A stretch of 15,262 nucleotides of DNA from Acidimicrobiia bacterium (lineage in GTDB: Bacteria; Actinomycetota; Acidimicrobiia; IMCC26256; BP-133): assembly GCA_025934385.1 (NCBI GenBank), contig JAICYE010000007.1, positions 1 through 15,262 of the forward strand, read 5' to 3'. Below, piece after piece: positions 1 through 5,953 of the stretch; the first letter of the stretch is position 1; each line of letters starts with the position of its first letter. The notes under the pieces are model-generated. The model saw only the letters and a program-made list of their open reading frames with translations. It searched no databases and was not told where the DNA came from. A program made the position numbers and the translations under genes.

Positions 1-777
1 GAAGACACCTCCGTCGGACGCGACCAGCCAGTACCCATGACCCGACGGCGTCGCCGCGCCCCCCTTGACCAGCCAGGCCAGCGGCGCCGAACCGGCCGAC
101 CCGGCATCGGTGGCGCCGCCGCGGGCGGCCACCCCGCCGAGGCCCGTGACCCCCCAGTACCCGCCGCCGGAGCAGGCCAGGATGCCGACGACGTCGGCCC
201 GGATCGTGTCGAGGTGCATCTGGCCGCCGTCGCCGACCCACTCCCAGTGCCAGGCCTCGGGGCAGGCGCTTCCGCCCGGTTCCGCCCAGCGGGCGTGGTT
301 CCACCCGAACCGGGCGGCGTTGGCCTTGAGCCACCGGTAACCGGAGGACGTGAAGCCGAGGCTGCCGCCGGCGTCCCGGAAGTCCACCGCCTCGCCCCAG
401 CCGTGCATCGACGTGCCCGACCCGGCGGCACAGGCGCAGTTGCCCCGCCCGCAGGCGTTGTTCTTCGCCGCCGACTGGGCCGCCGCCGGCCGGTAGCACT
501 CGGCCGGCCGGAGGGCGACGCCGTCGGCCCGGGCCGCGGTGAGCATGAGCGCCAGGCTCGGCCCCGCCGCCCTCGCCGCCCGGCAGTCCCCCTCGACGCC
601 GACGAGGGCCTGGGGTCGCATCCGGCCGTTGGTCTCGCCGGCGACGCCGCTCGGACGGTTGTCGGGCTGGACCGGGCTCTGCGCCGCCGCCTCGGCCAAC
701 GGCAGCAGCAGCGCGCCGACCAGTGCGACGACGGCGGTGATCCCCATCAGAGCCCGGTGCCGGGAAAGACGCCCCAT
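1..777 (-). CDS. Secreted M15-family (VanY-like) peptidase with GYW repeats, C-terminus cut by window edge
   Basis: The 259 visible residues start at ATG 777 and read open to base 1, so the C-terminus is missing. Residues 1-32 form a signal peptide: a basic start (RLSRHR), a hydrophobic stretch at 11-28 and a likely cut near AEA/AAQ. The catalytic domain spans about 40-190. It has the M15/LAS zinc motif SMHGWGEAVDF (H125 and D132 as ligands) and EAWHWEW (E174 as likely catalytic acid/base, H177 as third ligand). This family hydrolyses D-Ala-D-Ala or related peptidoglycan stem-peptide bonds outside the membrane. From residue 206 a GYW unit begins, and another GYW follows 42 residues later (248), the start of the GYWLVASDGGVF repeat of secreted actinobacterial proteins. 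The gene begins 21 bp after gpsA stops and is probably co-transcribed. Its Shine-Dalgarno is weak (GGGGG 13 nt upstream). Family assignment is firm; exact bond specificity is not. Confidence 0.85.
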   Translation of the reverse strand, partial: MGRLSRHRALMGITAVVALVGALLLPLAEAAAQSPVQPDNRPSGVAGETNGRMRPQALVGVEGDCRAARAAGPSLALMLTAARADGVALRPAECYRPAAAQSAAKNNACGRGNCACAAGSGTSMHGWGEAVDFRDAGGSLGFTSSGYRWLKANAARFGWNHARWAEPGGSACPEAWHWEWVGDGGQMHLDTIRADVVGILACSGGGYWGVTGLGGVAARGGATDAGSAGSAPLAWLVKGGAATPSGHGYWLVASDGGVF

Positions 778-798
778 GCCCAGATCATGCCCCCGGAC

Positions 799-1815
799 TC
801 AGCCGACGAAGCGGATGCCGTCGAGTTCCGACTTCGCCTCCCGCAACATGAGGCTCGCCACCGCCGCCCCGGGGGTGCGGGTGCCGTCGAGCACCGCCTG
901 CACCTGTTCGGCGATCGGCATCTCGACCCCGGCGGCGGCCGCCCGGGCGAGGACGGCGGCGGTGCTCCGTACTCCCTCGGCCACCATCGTCATCCCGCCC
1001 AGCACGTCAGCCAGCGACCGACCCCGACCCAGCGCTTCGCCCACCGACCGGTTCCGGCTCTGGGGGCTGGTGCAGGTCACGACGATGTCGCCGATGCCGG
1101 CGAGACCGAGGAAACTCAGCGGATTGCCCCCGAGGGCCAGGCCGAAGCGGGTCAGCTCCGCCAGCCCCCGGGTGATCAGCGCCGCCCGGGCGTTGTCGCC
1201 GACGCCAAGGCCCTGGGCGATTCCGGCGGCCAGCGCCACCACGTTCTTCACCACGCCGGCGATCTCGCAGCCGACGACGTCGGGGTTCGTGTAGACCCGG
1301 AAGGTGTCGGTCATGAACAGCCGCTGGACCAACGCCGCCGCCTCGGTGTCGGCCATGGCCACCACCGACGCCGTCGGCAGCCCGGCGGCGACCTCGCCGG
1401 CGATGTTGGGCCCGGTGAGGACGCCGATGCGACCCCCGCCCTGGCCCGGCAGCACCTCGGCCACCACTTCGGTCATCCGCTTGAGCGAGCCCTGCTCGAG
1501 GCCCTTGGCCAGGCTGAGCACCACCGCCGAGGGCGGCAGGAACGGCGCCGCCGCCTCCAGCACCGATCGGAACCCATGCGACGGCACGGCCACGGCCACG
1601 ACGTCGGCACCGTCGAGCGCCTCCTCGAGCCGGGCGGTGGCCGCCACGCCAGCGAGGGACAGACCCGGCACGTAGTCGGCGTTCTCCCCCGACCCTCCGA
1701 TCGCCTCGGCCAGCTGGGGCCGGCGGGCCCACAGTGAGACGTGGGTGGCGTTGCGGGTGCCGAGGGCCGACACCGTGGTGCCCCACGACCCGGCCCCGAT
1801 GACGGCCAGCCGCAT
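799..1815 (-). CDS. gpsA: NAD(P)H-dependent glycerol-3-phosphate dehydrogenase
   Basis: The 338-aa protein has the usual GpsA length. It reduces dihydroxyacetone phosphate to sn-glycerol-3-phosphate in the cytosol, the entry point for phospholipid synthesis. Visible landmarks are the N-terminal Rossmann motif VIGAGSWGT (5-13), SLAKGLE (101-107), GPNIAGEVA (135-143), EIAGVVKNVVALAAG (184-198, with K190 the expected catalytic lysine), NARAALITRGLAEL (208-221) and GDIVVTCTSPQSRNRSVG (242-259). The ATG at 1815 was chosen because the Rossmann strand begins at residue 3. The upstream plsC stop and this start share one base (TGATG), and a GAGGA lies 9 nt before the ATG, so translation is probably coupled to plsC. 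The open frame continues upstream to 2730, but that part only overlaps plsC in another frame. Confidence 0.96.
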   Translation of the reverse strand: MRLAVIGAGSWGTTVSALGTRNATHVSLWARRPQLAEAIGGSGENADYVPGLSLAGVAATARLEEALDGADVVAVAVPSHGFRSVLEAAAPFLPPSAVVLSLAKGLEQGSLKRMTEVVAEVLPGQGGGRIGVLTGPNIAGEVAAGLPTASVVAMADTEAAALVQRLFMTDTFRVYTNPDVVGCEIAGVVKNVVALAAGIAQGLGVGDNARAALITRGLAELTRFGLALGGNPLSFLGLAGIGDIVVTCTSPQSRNRSVGEALGRGRSLADVLGGMTMVAEGVRSTAAVLARAAAAGVEMPIAEQVQAVLDGTRTPGAAVASLMLREAKSELDGIRFVG

Positions 1816-2561
1816 CAGGTCTGTTCCTCGACTTCGGCGTCGAGGAGCGCCTGGGCCACCCGGCCGCGGCAACTCCGCAGCCGGGCCGACTCCGGTGGGC
1901 GGAACCACCATGGCTCGGCACCGGCACCGGGCGGCAGCGGATAGAGCCGCCTCGCCTCCGCCACGGCGGCGCAGATGGCGCCCATGATGCGGTCGGTCGT
2001 CTCCCGGGGATTGGCGCCGGGCCCGACCGCCACCGTCTCCCCCACGACCATGGTGATCGGTGTGCGGAACCGCTCCGCCTTGCGGTTCCGGGGCGGGACC
2101 ACCCTCTGGGTACCCCACAGCCCGACGGTCATCACGTCGACGCCGCTCGCCCGGGCCAGCCGGGCCAGCCCGGTCTTCCCGGCCATCGGGTCGAGGTCCG
2201 GTGAGATGGTCCCTTCGGGGAAGACGTGCACGCACTCCCCGGTCCGCAGCGCCGCCGCCGCGGCGTCGAGGGCGCCGGCGTCGCCCGTCCCCCGTTCGAC
2301 GGGGATCTGCCCCATCCGCCGTAGGCCCGCCCGCAGCACCCGGTTCTGGAACAGCTCGGCCTTGGCCAGAAACCGCACCCGCCGCCGGGCGAGGTCGGTC
2401 AGGTTGGCGATGGCGATGGGATCGAAGTAGGAGAGGTGGTTGGAGGCCAGCAGTACCGGGCCGCTGGCCGGTATGCGCTCCACACCCTCGATCCGCCAGC
2501 GCAGACAGCGCCGCACGGGCGGGCGGAGCAGGGTCTCGACCAGCCCGTAGAGCAGTTCCAC
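1815..2561 (-). CDS. plsC: 1-acyl-sn-glycerol-3-phosphate acyltransferase (PlsC family)
   Basis: The 248-aa protein belongs to the membrane-associated lysophosphatidate acyltransferases, which transfer an acyl group to sn-2 of lysophosphatidic acid to form phosphatidic acid. The catalytic NHLSYFDP motif (41-48) gives the H42-x4-D47 pair. FLAKAELF (64-71) fits acyltransferase motif II, FPEGT (114-118) is the phosphate-binding motif III, and VDVMTVGLWGTQRVVPP (141-157) fits motif IV. There is no strong transmembrane helix; residues 1-20 may be an amphipathic anchor. The start is GTG 2561, with no convincing Shine-Dalgarno. A TATCCT hexamer on the minus strand (2575-2570) lies 8 nt upstream, suggesting leaderless initiation. 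It leads the operon plsC-gpsA-peptidase, and its place before gpsA supports a glycerophospholipid role. Substrate preference cannot be read from sequence. Confidence 0.92.
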   Translation of the reverse strand: MELLYGLVETLLRPPVRRCLRWRIEGVERIPASGPVLLASNHLSYFDPIAIANLTDLARRRVRFLAKAELFQNRVLRAGLRRMGQIPVERGTGDAGALDAAAAALRTGECVHVFPEGTISPDLDPMAGKTGLARLARASGVDVMTVGLWGTQRVVPPRNRKAERFRTPITMVVGETVAVGPGANPRETTDRIMGAICAAVAEARRLYPLPPGAGAEPWWFRPPESARLRSCRGRVAQALLDAEVEEQT

Positions 2562-2568
2562 AGGCCGG

Positions 2569-2575
2569 TAGGATA
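2569..2575. promoter_or_regulatory. Candidate shared -10 for divergent plsC and metallophosphoesterase promoters
   Basis: The 23-bp gap between the two divergent start codons contains TAGGATA. Read on plus it gives TAGGAT (2569-2574), 10 nt before the metallophosphoesterase ATG. Read on minus it gives TATCCT (2575-2570), 8 nt before the plsC GTG. Both fit TA-N3-T. Any -35 boxes would lie inside the opposite gene, and none is clear. Inferred from sequence only. Confidence 0.45.
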
Positions 2576-2584
2576 GGCCCGCCG

Positions 2585-3457
2585 ATGTCCCGGGACTCCT
2601 TCCTGATCGCCCAGCTCTCCGACATCCACTGCGGGTCGCCGTTCTTCGACCCGCAGCTTCTCCACCATGCCGTGGAGGAGGTGCGGACGCTGGCGCCCGA
2701 CCTCGTGCTGATCGGCGGCGACCTCACCACCGACGGCTACGCCCACGAGTTCCGCGACGCCCAGAACCACCTGGCGCCGCTGCTCGACAGCGCGCTCACC
2801 ACCGTCGTCATCCCCGGCAACCACGACGCCAAGAACGTCGGCTATCTCCACTTCACCGACAGCTTCGGGCCGGGCGATATGCCGGGAAAGGGCGACCGCG
2901 TCCTGCATCTGACCGGCCGAACGGGGCCGGCCGACATCGAGCCCGACAGTCCGGGCGAGGCCGTCACGCTGGTGGCGATGGACTCCACGAAGCCCGACCT
3001 GGCCGAGGGCGAGATCGGCCGGGAGCGGTACTCGTGGATCCGCCAGCAGTTCGCCGGCCCCTCCTCCTTGAGGATCTTCGCCCTGCACCACCATCTCGTG
3101 CCGGTGCCGGGGACGGGCCGGGAGCGCAACACCGTGTGGGACTCCGGCGACGTCCTGGCCCTGCTCGGCGAGGCCGGCGTCCACCTCGTCCTCTCCGGCC
3201 ACAAACACGTGCCGTTCGTCTGGCTCCTCAACGACCTGCTGGTGGTGAACTCGGGGACGGTCTCGTCCCACCGGCTGCGGGGCTACGTGCGCCCGTCCTA
3301 CAACCTGCTCGAGGTGACCGAGGACCGCATCGTCGTGACGCTGCGCTACCCCGGCACCGGCGAGCGCCACGCCGCCGAGCTCGACCGGCGGGCCATGCGC
3401 CTGTACCCCAACCCCGAGCTGGCCGGCATGTTCGCCAAGTCGGCCTGGCACGCCTAG
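2585..3457 (+). CDS. Calcineurin-like metallophosphoesterase (CpdA-like)
   Basis: The 290-aa cytosolic protein has the full metallophosphatase motif series: DIH (13-15), GGDLT (44-48), GNHD (78-81), a histidine cluster HHH (168-170) and GHKH (205-208). These residues bind two metal ions and position a water for phosphoester hydrolysis. The overall order and length resemble the CpdA / 3',5'-cyclic-nucleotide phosphodiesterase branch, but substrates in this superfamily range from cyclic nucleotides to phospholipid headgroups, so none is assigned. The chosen ATG follows the TAGGAT hexamer by 10 nt and leaves the first beta strand (SFLIAQLSD) intact; the frame extends upstream but only antisense to plsC. 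It is the first gene of a four-gene plus-strand run; the next start lies 18 nt after its stop codon. Confidence 0.88.
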   Translation: MSRDSFLIAQLSDIHCGSPFFDPQLLHHAVEEVRTLAPDLVLIGGDLTTDGYAHEFRDAQNHLAPLLDSALTTVVIPGNHDAKNVGYLHFTDSFGPGDMPGKGDRVLHLTGRTGPADIEPDSPGEAVTLVAMDSTKPDLAEGEIGRERYSWIRQQFAGPSSLRIFALHHHLVPVPGTGRERNTVWDSGDVLALLGEAGVHLVLSGHKHVPFVWLLNDLLVVNSGTVSSHRLRGYVRPSYNLLEVTEDRIVVTLRYPGTGERHAAELDRRAMRLYPNPELAGMFAKSAWHA

Positions 3458-3459
3458 TG

Positions 3460-3467
3460 AAGGGGGA
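3460..3467 (+). promoter_or_regulatory. Ribosome binding site deciding the GTG 3475 start
   Basis: The stretch AAGGGGGA lies just after the metallophosphoesterase stop and 7 nt before GTG 3475. An in-frame GTG at 3457 precedes this site, so 3475 is the better start. Confidence 0.6.
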
Positions 3468-3474
3468 CGGCGGA

Positions 3475-3777
3475 GTGTTCGTGCGCCTGTTCTCGTCGGC
3501 CATCGACCCGAGCGACCTTCCCGAGGTCCGCCGCATCTTCAGCGAGGACATCAAGCCGGTGTTCGAGTCCCTGCCCGGCTGCTCGTCGATGGAGTTGCTG
3601 CTCGGGGCCGACCGCAACGCCGGGGGCCTCGTCGACGCCGGTGCCCTGTCCCGGTGGAAGTCGAAGGACGACCTCGACACCGCCATCGAGTCCCGGGCGG
3701 TGGCCGAGTCGATGGTGCGCATCCTCCCGTTCCTGCAGCTCGAACCGGTCATCCGCATGTTCGAGATCGTCGAATGA
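3475..3777 (+). CDS. Small dimeric alpha/beta-barrel protein (antibiotic biosynthesis monooxygenase-like)
   Basis: The 100-aa protein has the size and layout of ABM-superfamily single-domain proteins: a first strand (FVRLFSS, 2-8), a helix (LPEVRRIFSEDIKPVFESL, 15-33), the turn PGCSSMELLLG (34-44) in the place of the family's usual 'PGF..' strand, a strand and WKSKDDLDTAIES (61-73), then a C-terminal helix and closing strand VIRMFEIV. ABM proteins include cofactor-free oxygenases and heme-degrading enzymes, but many have no known activity; no catalytic residue can be named here. The start is GTG 3475, set by AAGGGGGA 7 nt upstream. Its stop overlaps the cofC start (ATGA), so the two are translationally coupled. 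A role near F420 chemistry is suggested only by position. Confidence 0.68.
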   Translation: MFVRLFSSAIDPSDLPEVRRIFSEDIKPVFESLPGCSSMELLLGADRNAGGLVDAGALSRWKSKDDLDTAIESRAVAESMVRILPFLQLEPVIRMFEIVE

Positions 3778-4394
3778 CCAGGTCCGGCGGCGCCGCGGTC
3801 GTCATCCCCATCCGCAGCTTCGAGGCCGGCAAGTCCCGCCTCGGCGTCCGCCTCGACCCCGTCCGCCGGGCCGATCTCCTCCAGGCGATGGCCGAGAACG
3901 TCGTTGCCGCCGCCGGGCCGATGCCGGTGGCGGTGGTGTCCGGCGCCGGCGAGGTGCGCCGCTGGGCGACGGCGCTGGGCCTGACCGTCGTCGACGACCC
4001 CGGCACGCTCAACCTGGCGGCGGCGGCCGGGCTCGGCTGGGCGGCGGTCGCCGGCTTCGACCGCGTCGTCGTGGCCCACGCCGACCTGCCGCTGGCCACC
4101 ACCCTCGCTCCGGTGGCGGCGGACGGGCGCCGCCCGGTGGTCACCGCCGTCCCCTGCCATCGCGACGACGGCACACCGGTGCTCTCGCTGCCGACGACCG
4201 CCACCGGCTTCGTCTTCGCCTACGGCCCCGGTTCCTTCCGCCGCCATGCCGCTGCGGCCCGGGTCGCCGGGCTGGCCTTCCGGGTCCGACGGGACCGGGG
4301 TCTCGGACGCGACGTCGACGCCCCTGAGGACCTCCTCGGGCTCCCGCTGCCCGTCAGCGGCGCAGGACGGCTCCGCGCCCTCCTCGGCGCATGA
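3774..4394 (+). CDS. cofC: 2-phospho-L-lactate / phosphoenolpyruvate guanylyltransferase (CofC/FbiD)
   Basis: The 206-aa nucleotidyltransferase is of the usual CofC length. CofC/FbiD couples GTP to 2-phospholactate or, in actinobacteria, phosphoenolpyruvate, giving the activated side-chain precursor of cofactor F420. Visible are the N-terminal nucleotide loop VVIPIRSFEAGKSRL (9-23, K20), AHADLPL (101-107), the RDDGTPVLSLP segment (130-140), YGPGSFRRHAAAA (150-162) and the terminal RDVDAPEDL (179-187), typical of the family. Two departures from the consensus as I recall it: the lysine of 'PVK' is Arg13, and the 'GTNAL' segment reads GTPVL. Start and stop both overlap neighbours by four bases (ATGA). 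No other F420 genes (cofD/fbiA, fbiB, fbiC) lie in the window. Family is clear; choice of phosphoenolpyruvate over phospholactate is known for actinobacterial homologues, not visible here. Confidence 0.88.
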   Translation: MTRSGGAAVVIPIRSFEAGKSRLGVRLDPVRRADLLQAMAENVVAAAGPMPVAVVSGAGEVRRWATALGLTVVDDPGTLNLAAAAGLGWAAVAGFDRVVVAHADLPLATTLAPVAADGRRPVVTAVPCHRDDGTPVLSLPTTATGFVFAYGPGSFRRHAAAARVAGLAFRVRRDRGLGRDVDAPEDLLGLPLPVSGAGRLRALLGA

Positions 4395-5173
4395 CGTCGG
4401 GATCGGCCGAGCCGCCGGTCGCCAGCTACCTTGCTCCCCCCGCCGACGGCGCCATCGCCGTCGACCTGCCCGTCCCCGGCCGGGCCCTGGCCGTCGGTGC
4501 CCATCCCGACGACATCGACTTCGGCTGCGGCGGCACGCTGGCCAAGTGGGCGGCCGCCGGCTGCACCGTCAGCGAGCTCGTCCTCACCGACGGGTCGAAG
4601 GGCTCGTGGGATCCCACCGCCGATCGGGCGGCGCTCGTCGCCCTCCGGCGGGAGGAGCAGCGGGCCGCCGCCGCCGCTCTCGGCGCCGGCGAGGTCGTGT
4701 TCCTCGACCACGTCGACGGAGAGTTGCACAGCGGCCTGGCCGAGCGGGCTGAGGTGTGCCGGGTGATCCGGGAGATCCGGCCCGACGTCGTCCTGGGCCA
4801 CGACCCCTGGAAGCGCTACCGCCTCCATCCGGACCACCGCCACGCCGGCCACCTGGTGGTCGAGGGGATCGTGGCCGCCCGCGACCCCCACTTCTTCCCC
4901 GAGCAGGGCCTGCCGCCGCACCGGCCGAAGGCGCTGCTGCTGTGGGAGGCCGACGTCGTGGACCACGTCGAGAGCATCGACGGCTTCCTGCCGGCCAAGC
5001 TGGCCGCCCTCCTCGCCCACCGGACCCAGTGGCGCAGCACGATGGGGATCGACGCCGATCAGAAGGCTGAGGAGGAGGTCTTCGCCGACCGCATCCGCGA
5101 CCGTGCTGTCGAGGCCGGTGCGGTGGCCGGCCTGGCGCTGGCCGAGGCCTTCAAGCGGATCGACCGGCTCTGA
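4391..5173 (+). CDS. PIG-L/LmbE-family zinc deacetylase
   Basis: The 260-aa cytosolic protein removes an N-acetyl group from a sugar or glycoconjugate, by family. The first zinc motif is GAHPDDIDFGCGGTLAKW (36-53; H38 and D41 ligands, D40 the likely general base), followed by LVLTDGSKGSW (64-73). The second is RLHPDHRHAG (144-153), where H149 should be the third ligand. In this superfamily MshB makes GlcN-Ins for mycothiol, Mca cleaves mycothiol conjugates and BshB serves bacillithiol. The HPDDIDFGCGGTLAK wording looks closer to the general LmbE/BshB type than to MshB or Mca, so no symbol is given. Residues 1-30 precede the fold and look poorly conserved. The start overlaps the cofC stop (ATGA). 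It is the last gene of the operon; a 12-bp hairpin begins 6 bp after its stop. Confidence 0.86.
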   Translation: MTSGSAEPPVASYLAPPADGAIAVDLPVPGRALAVGAHPDDIDFGCGGTLAKWAAAGCTVSELVLTDGSKGSWDPTADRAALVALRREEQRAAAAALGAGEVVFLDHVDGELHSGLAERAEVCRVIREIRPDVVLGHDPWKRYRLHPDHRHAGHLVVEGIVAARDPHFFPEQGLPPHRPKALLLWEADVVDHVESIDGFLPAKLAALLAHRTQWRSTMGIDADQKAEEEVFADRIRDRAVEAGAVAGLALAEAFKRIDRL

Positions 5174-5178
5174 CAACG

Positions 5179-5214
5179 CGTCGAGCGGCGCCCCCCGAGG
5201 GACGCCGCTCGACG
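5179..5214. terminator. Bidirectional hairpin between convergent deacetylase and HU genes
   Basis: A perfect 12-bp inverted repeat (5179-5190 with 5203-5214, arm CGTCGAGCGGCG) encloses a 12-nt loop, centred between two convergent stop codons. It has no T-tract on either side, as is common for GC-rich actinobacterial hairpin terminators, so it is called from stem strength and position. Confidence 0.72.
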
Positions 5215-5227
5215 AAGAAGAGGCTGG

Positions 5228-5689
5228 TCAGCGCTTGGCGGCCCGAGCGGCGGGAGCCTTCTTGGCCGCGGTCTTCGCCGGAGCCTTGGTGGCCTTGGCC
5301 GGAGCGGCCTTGGCGGGAGCCTTGCGGGCCGGAGCCTTGGTGGCCGCCTTCGCCGCGGTCTTGGCCGGAGCCTTGGTCGCCCTGGCCGGGGCCTTCGCCG
5401 CCGCCGTGCCGCGCTTGGCGGCCACGATGTCCTTGAAGGTGGCGCCGACGGTGAACTTCACACCCTTGCCGGCGGGGACCTTGACGGCCGCGCCGGTGCG
5501 GGGGTTCCGGGCCGTGCGGGCCTTGCGCTGGGTCTGGCTCCAGCCGCCGAACCCGGGGAGGGAGACCTTCTCGCCCTTCTTCACGGACTGCTGCACGTTT
5601 TCGATGAAAGCGCCGATGACCTTCTCGACCTCTCGCTTGCCCAAAGCGGTGTCAGAAACGATCTTGTCCACCAGCTGGGACTTGTTCAC
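5228..5689 (-). CDS. hup: HU-family nucleoid protein with Lys/Ala/Pro-rich tail (HupB/Hlp-like)
   Basis: The 153-aa protein has two parts. Residues 1-92 are a complete HU fold: MNKSQLVDKI start, dimerisation helices, and the DNA-arm signature GFGGWSQTQRKARTARNPRTG region (46-66) ending in VKFTVGATFKDIV. Residues 93-153 are a low-complexity basic tail of repeated APAKAT / KAPAKTAAK units, the histone-H1-like extension seen in mycobacterial HupB and Streptomyces HupS. Such proteins bend and compact DNA as dimers; the tail adds nonspecific DNA binding. The start is GTG 5689, because GGGAGG lies 5 nt upstream and the HU fold begins here; an earlier in-frame ATG (5761) would add a 24-residue tail across the promoter. 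W50 replaces the more usual aromatic (Phe). It converges with the deacetylase gene and is transcribed alone. Confidence 0.95.
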   Translation of the reverse strand: MNKSQLVDKIVSDTALGKREVEKVIGAFIENVQQSVKKGEKVSLPGFGGWSQTQRKARTARNPRTGAAVKVPAGKGVKFTVGATFKDIVAAKRGTAAAKAPARATKAPAKTAAKAATKAPARKAPAKAAPAKATKAPAKTAAKKAPAARAAKR

Positions 5690-5694
5690 ACCGA

Positions 5695-5700
5695 CCTCCC
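5695..5700 (-). promoter_or_regulatory. HU ribosome binding site
   Basis: GGGAGG on the minus strand lies 5 nt before GTG 5689. It is among the strongest Shine-Dalgarno sequences in the window and fixes the HU start. Confidence 0.8.
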
Positions 5701-5725
5701 GAGTTAACGGCTGCTTCAACGTGGA

Positions 5726-5754
5726 ATCAGAACCTACAAACGCGGGTTCGTCAA
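5726..5754 (-). promoter_or_regulatory. Candidate sigma70-type HU promoter
   Basis: On the minus strand TTGACG (5754-5749) is followed after exactly 17 nt by TCTGAT (5731-5726), giving a leader of roughly 30 nt to GTG 5689. TAGGTT (5736-5731) is an overlapping alternative -10. This is the only place in the window with a recognisable -35. Confidence 0.55.
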
Positions 5755-5799
5755 GCACCATTTTCGAGGCAGGGCAAGGAGATGAGGCCCCTTACCGAC

Positions 5800-5900
5800 G
5801 AGAAACCCTTATGGCACAAGCGTTTCTCGCTACCGCGGCCGTCACCGGGAAATGTCCGAAAAGTTCCGTCCGGGCCGCTCCAGGACCCTTGTGGGACAAG
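5800..5900. repeat. Two related dyad elements upstream of HU
   Basis: Two 16-bp direct copies match at 14 positions: 5805-5820 (ACCCTTATGGCACAAG) and 5884-5899 (ACCCTTGTGGGACAAG), 79 bp apart. Each is nearly palindromic. The second is perfect over CCTTGT-GGG-ACAAGG (5886-5900). The first is extended by GAGAAAC (5800-5806) and GTTTCTC (5822-5828) into a 29-bp dyad pairing at 12 of 14 positions. They lie between the CHAD stop and the HU promoter. They could be operator sites for HU or tandem hairpins ending the leftward cyd/CHAD transcript. Confidence 0.5.
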
Positions 5901-5919
5901 GAAAGTGGGCCGCCGGGAG

Positions 5920-5949
5920 ACCGGAATCCCCGACAGGGCAACGTTCCGG
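5920..5949 (-). terminator. Weak hairpin after the CHAD gene
   Basis: CCGGAA (5920-5925) pairs with TTCCGG (5944-5949) just downstream of the CHAD stop codon. The stem is only 6 bp, with an 18-nt loop and no T-tract, so the call is tentative. Confidence 0.25.
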
Positions 5950-5953
5950 CCGG

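Noticed and set aside
37..1737. Open frame of 566 codons on plus
   Set aside because: It is antisense to the M15 peptidase and gpsA, is rich in Arg/Pro/Gly/His with no recognisable motif, and arises from high-GC codon use.
1816..2730. N-terminal extension of gpsA to 2730
   Set aside because: It overlaps plsC in another frame and is low-complexity; the Rossmann fold starts at 1815.
5231..5410. Repetitive DNA in the HU 3' half, considered as a tandem-repeat or mobile element
   Set aside because: It is explained by the coding of the Lys/Ala/Pro tail, common in actinobacterial HU proteins.
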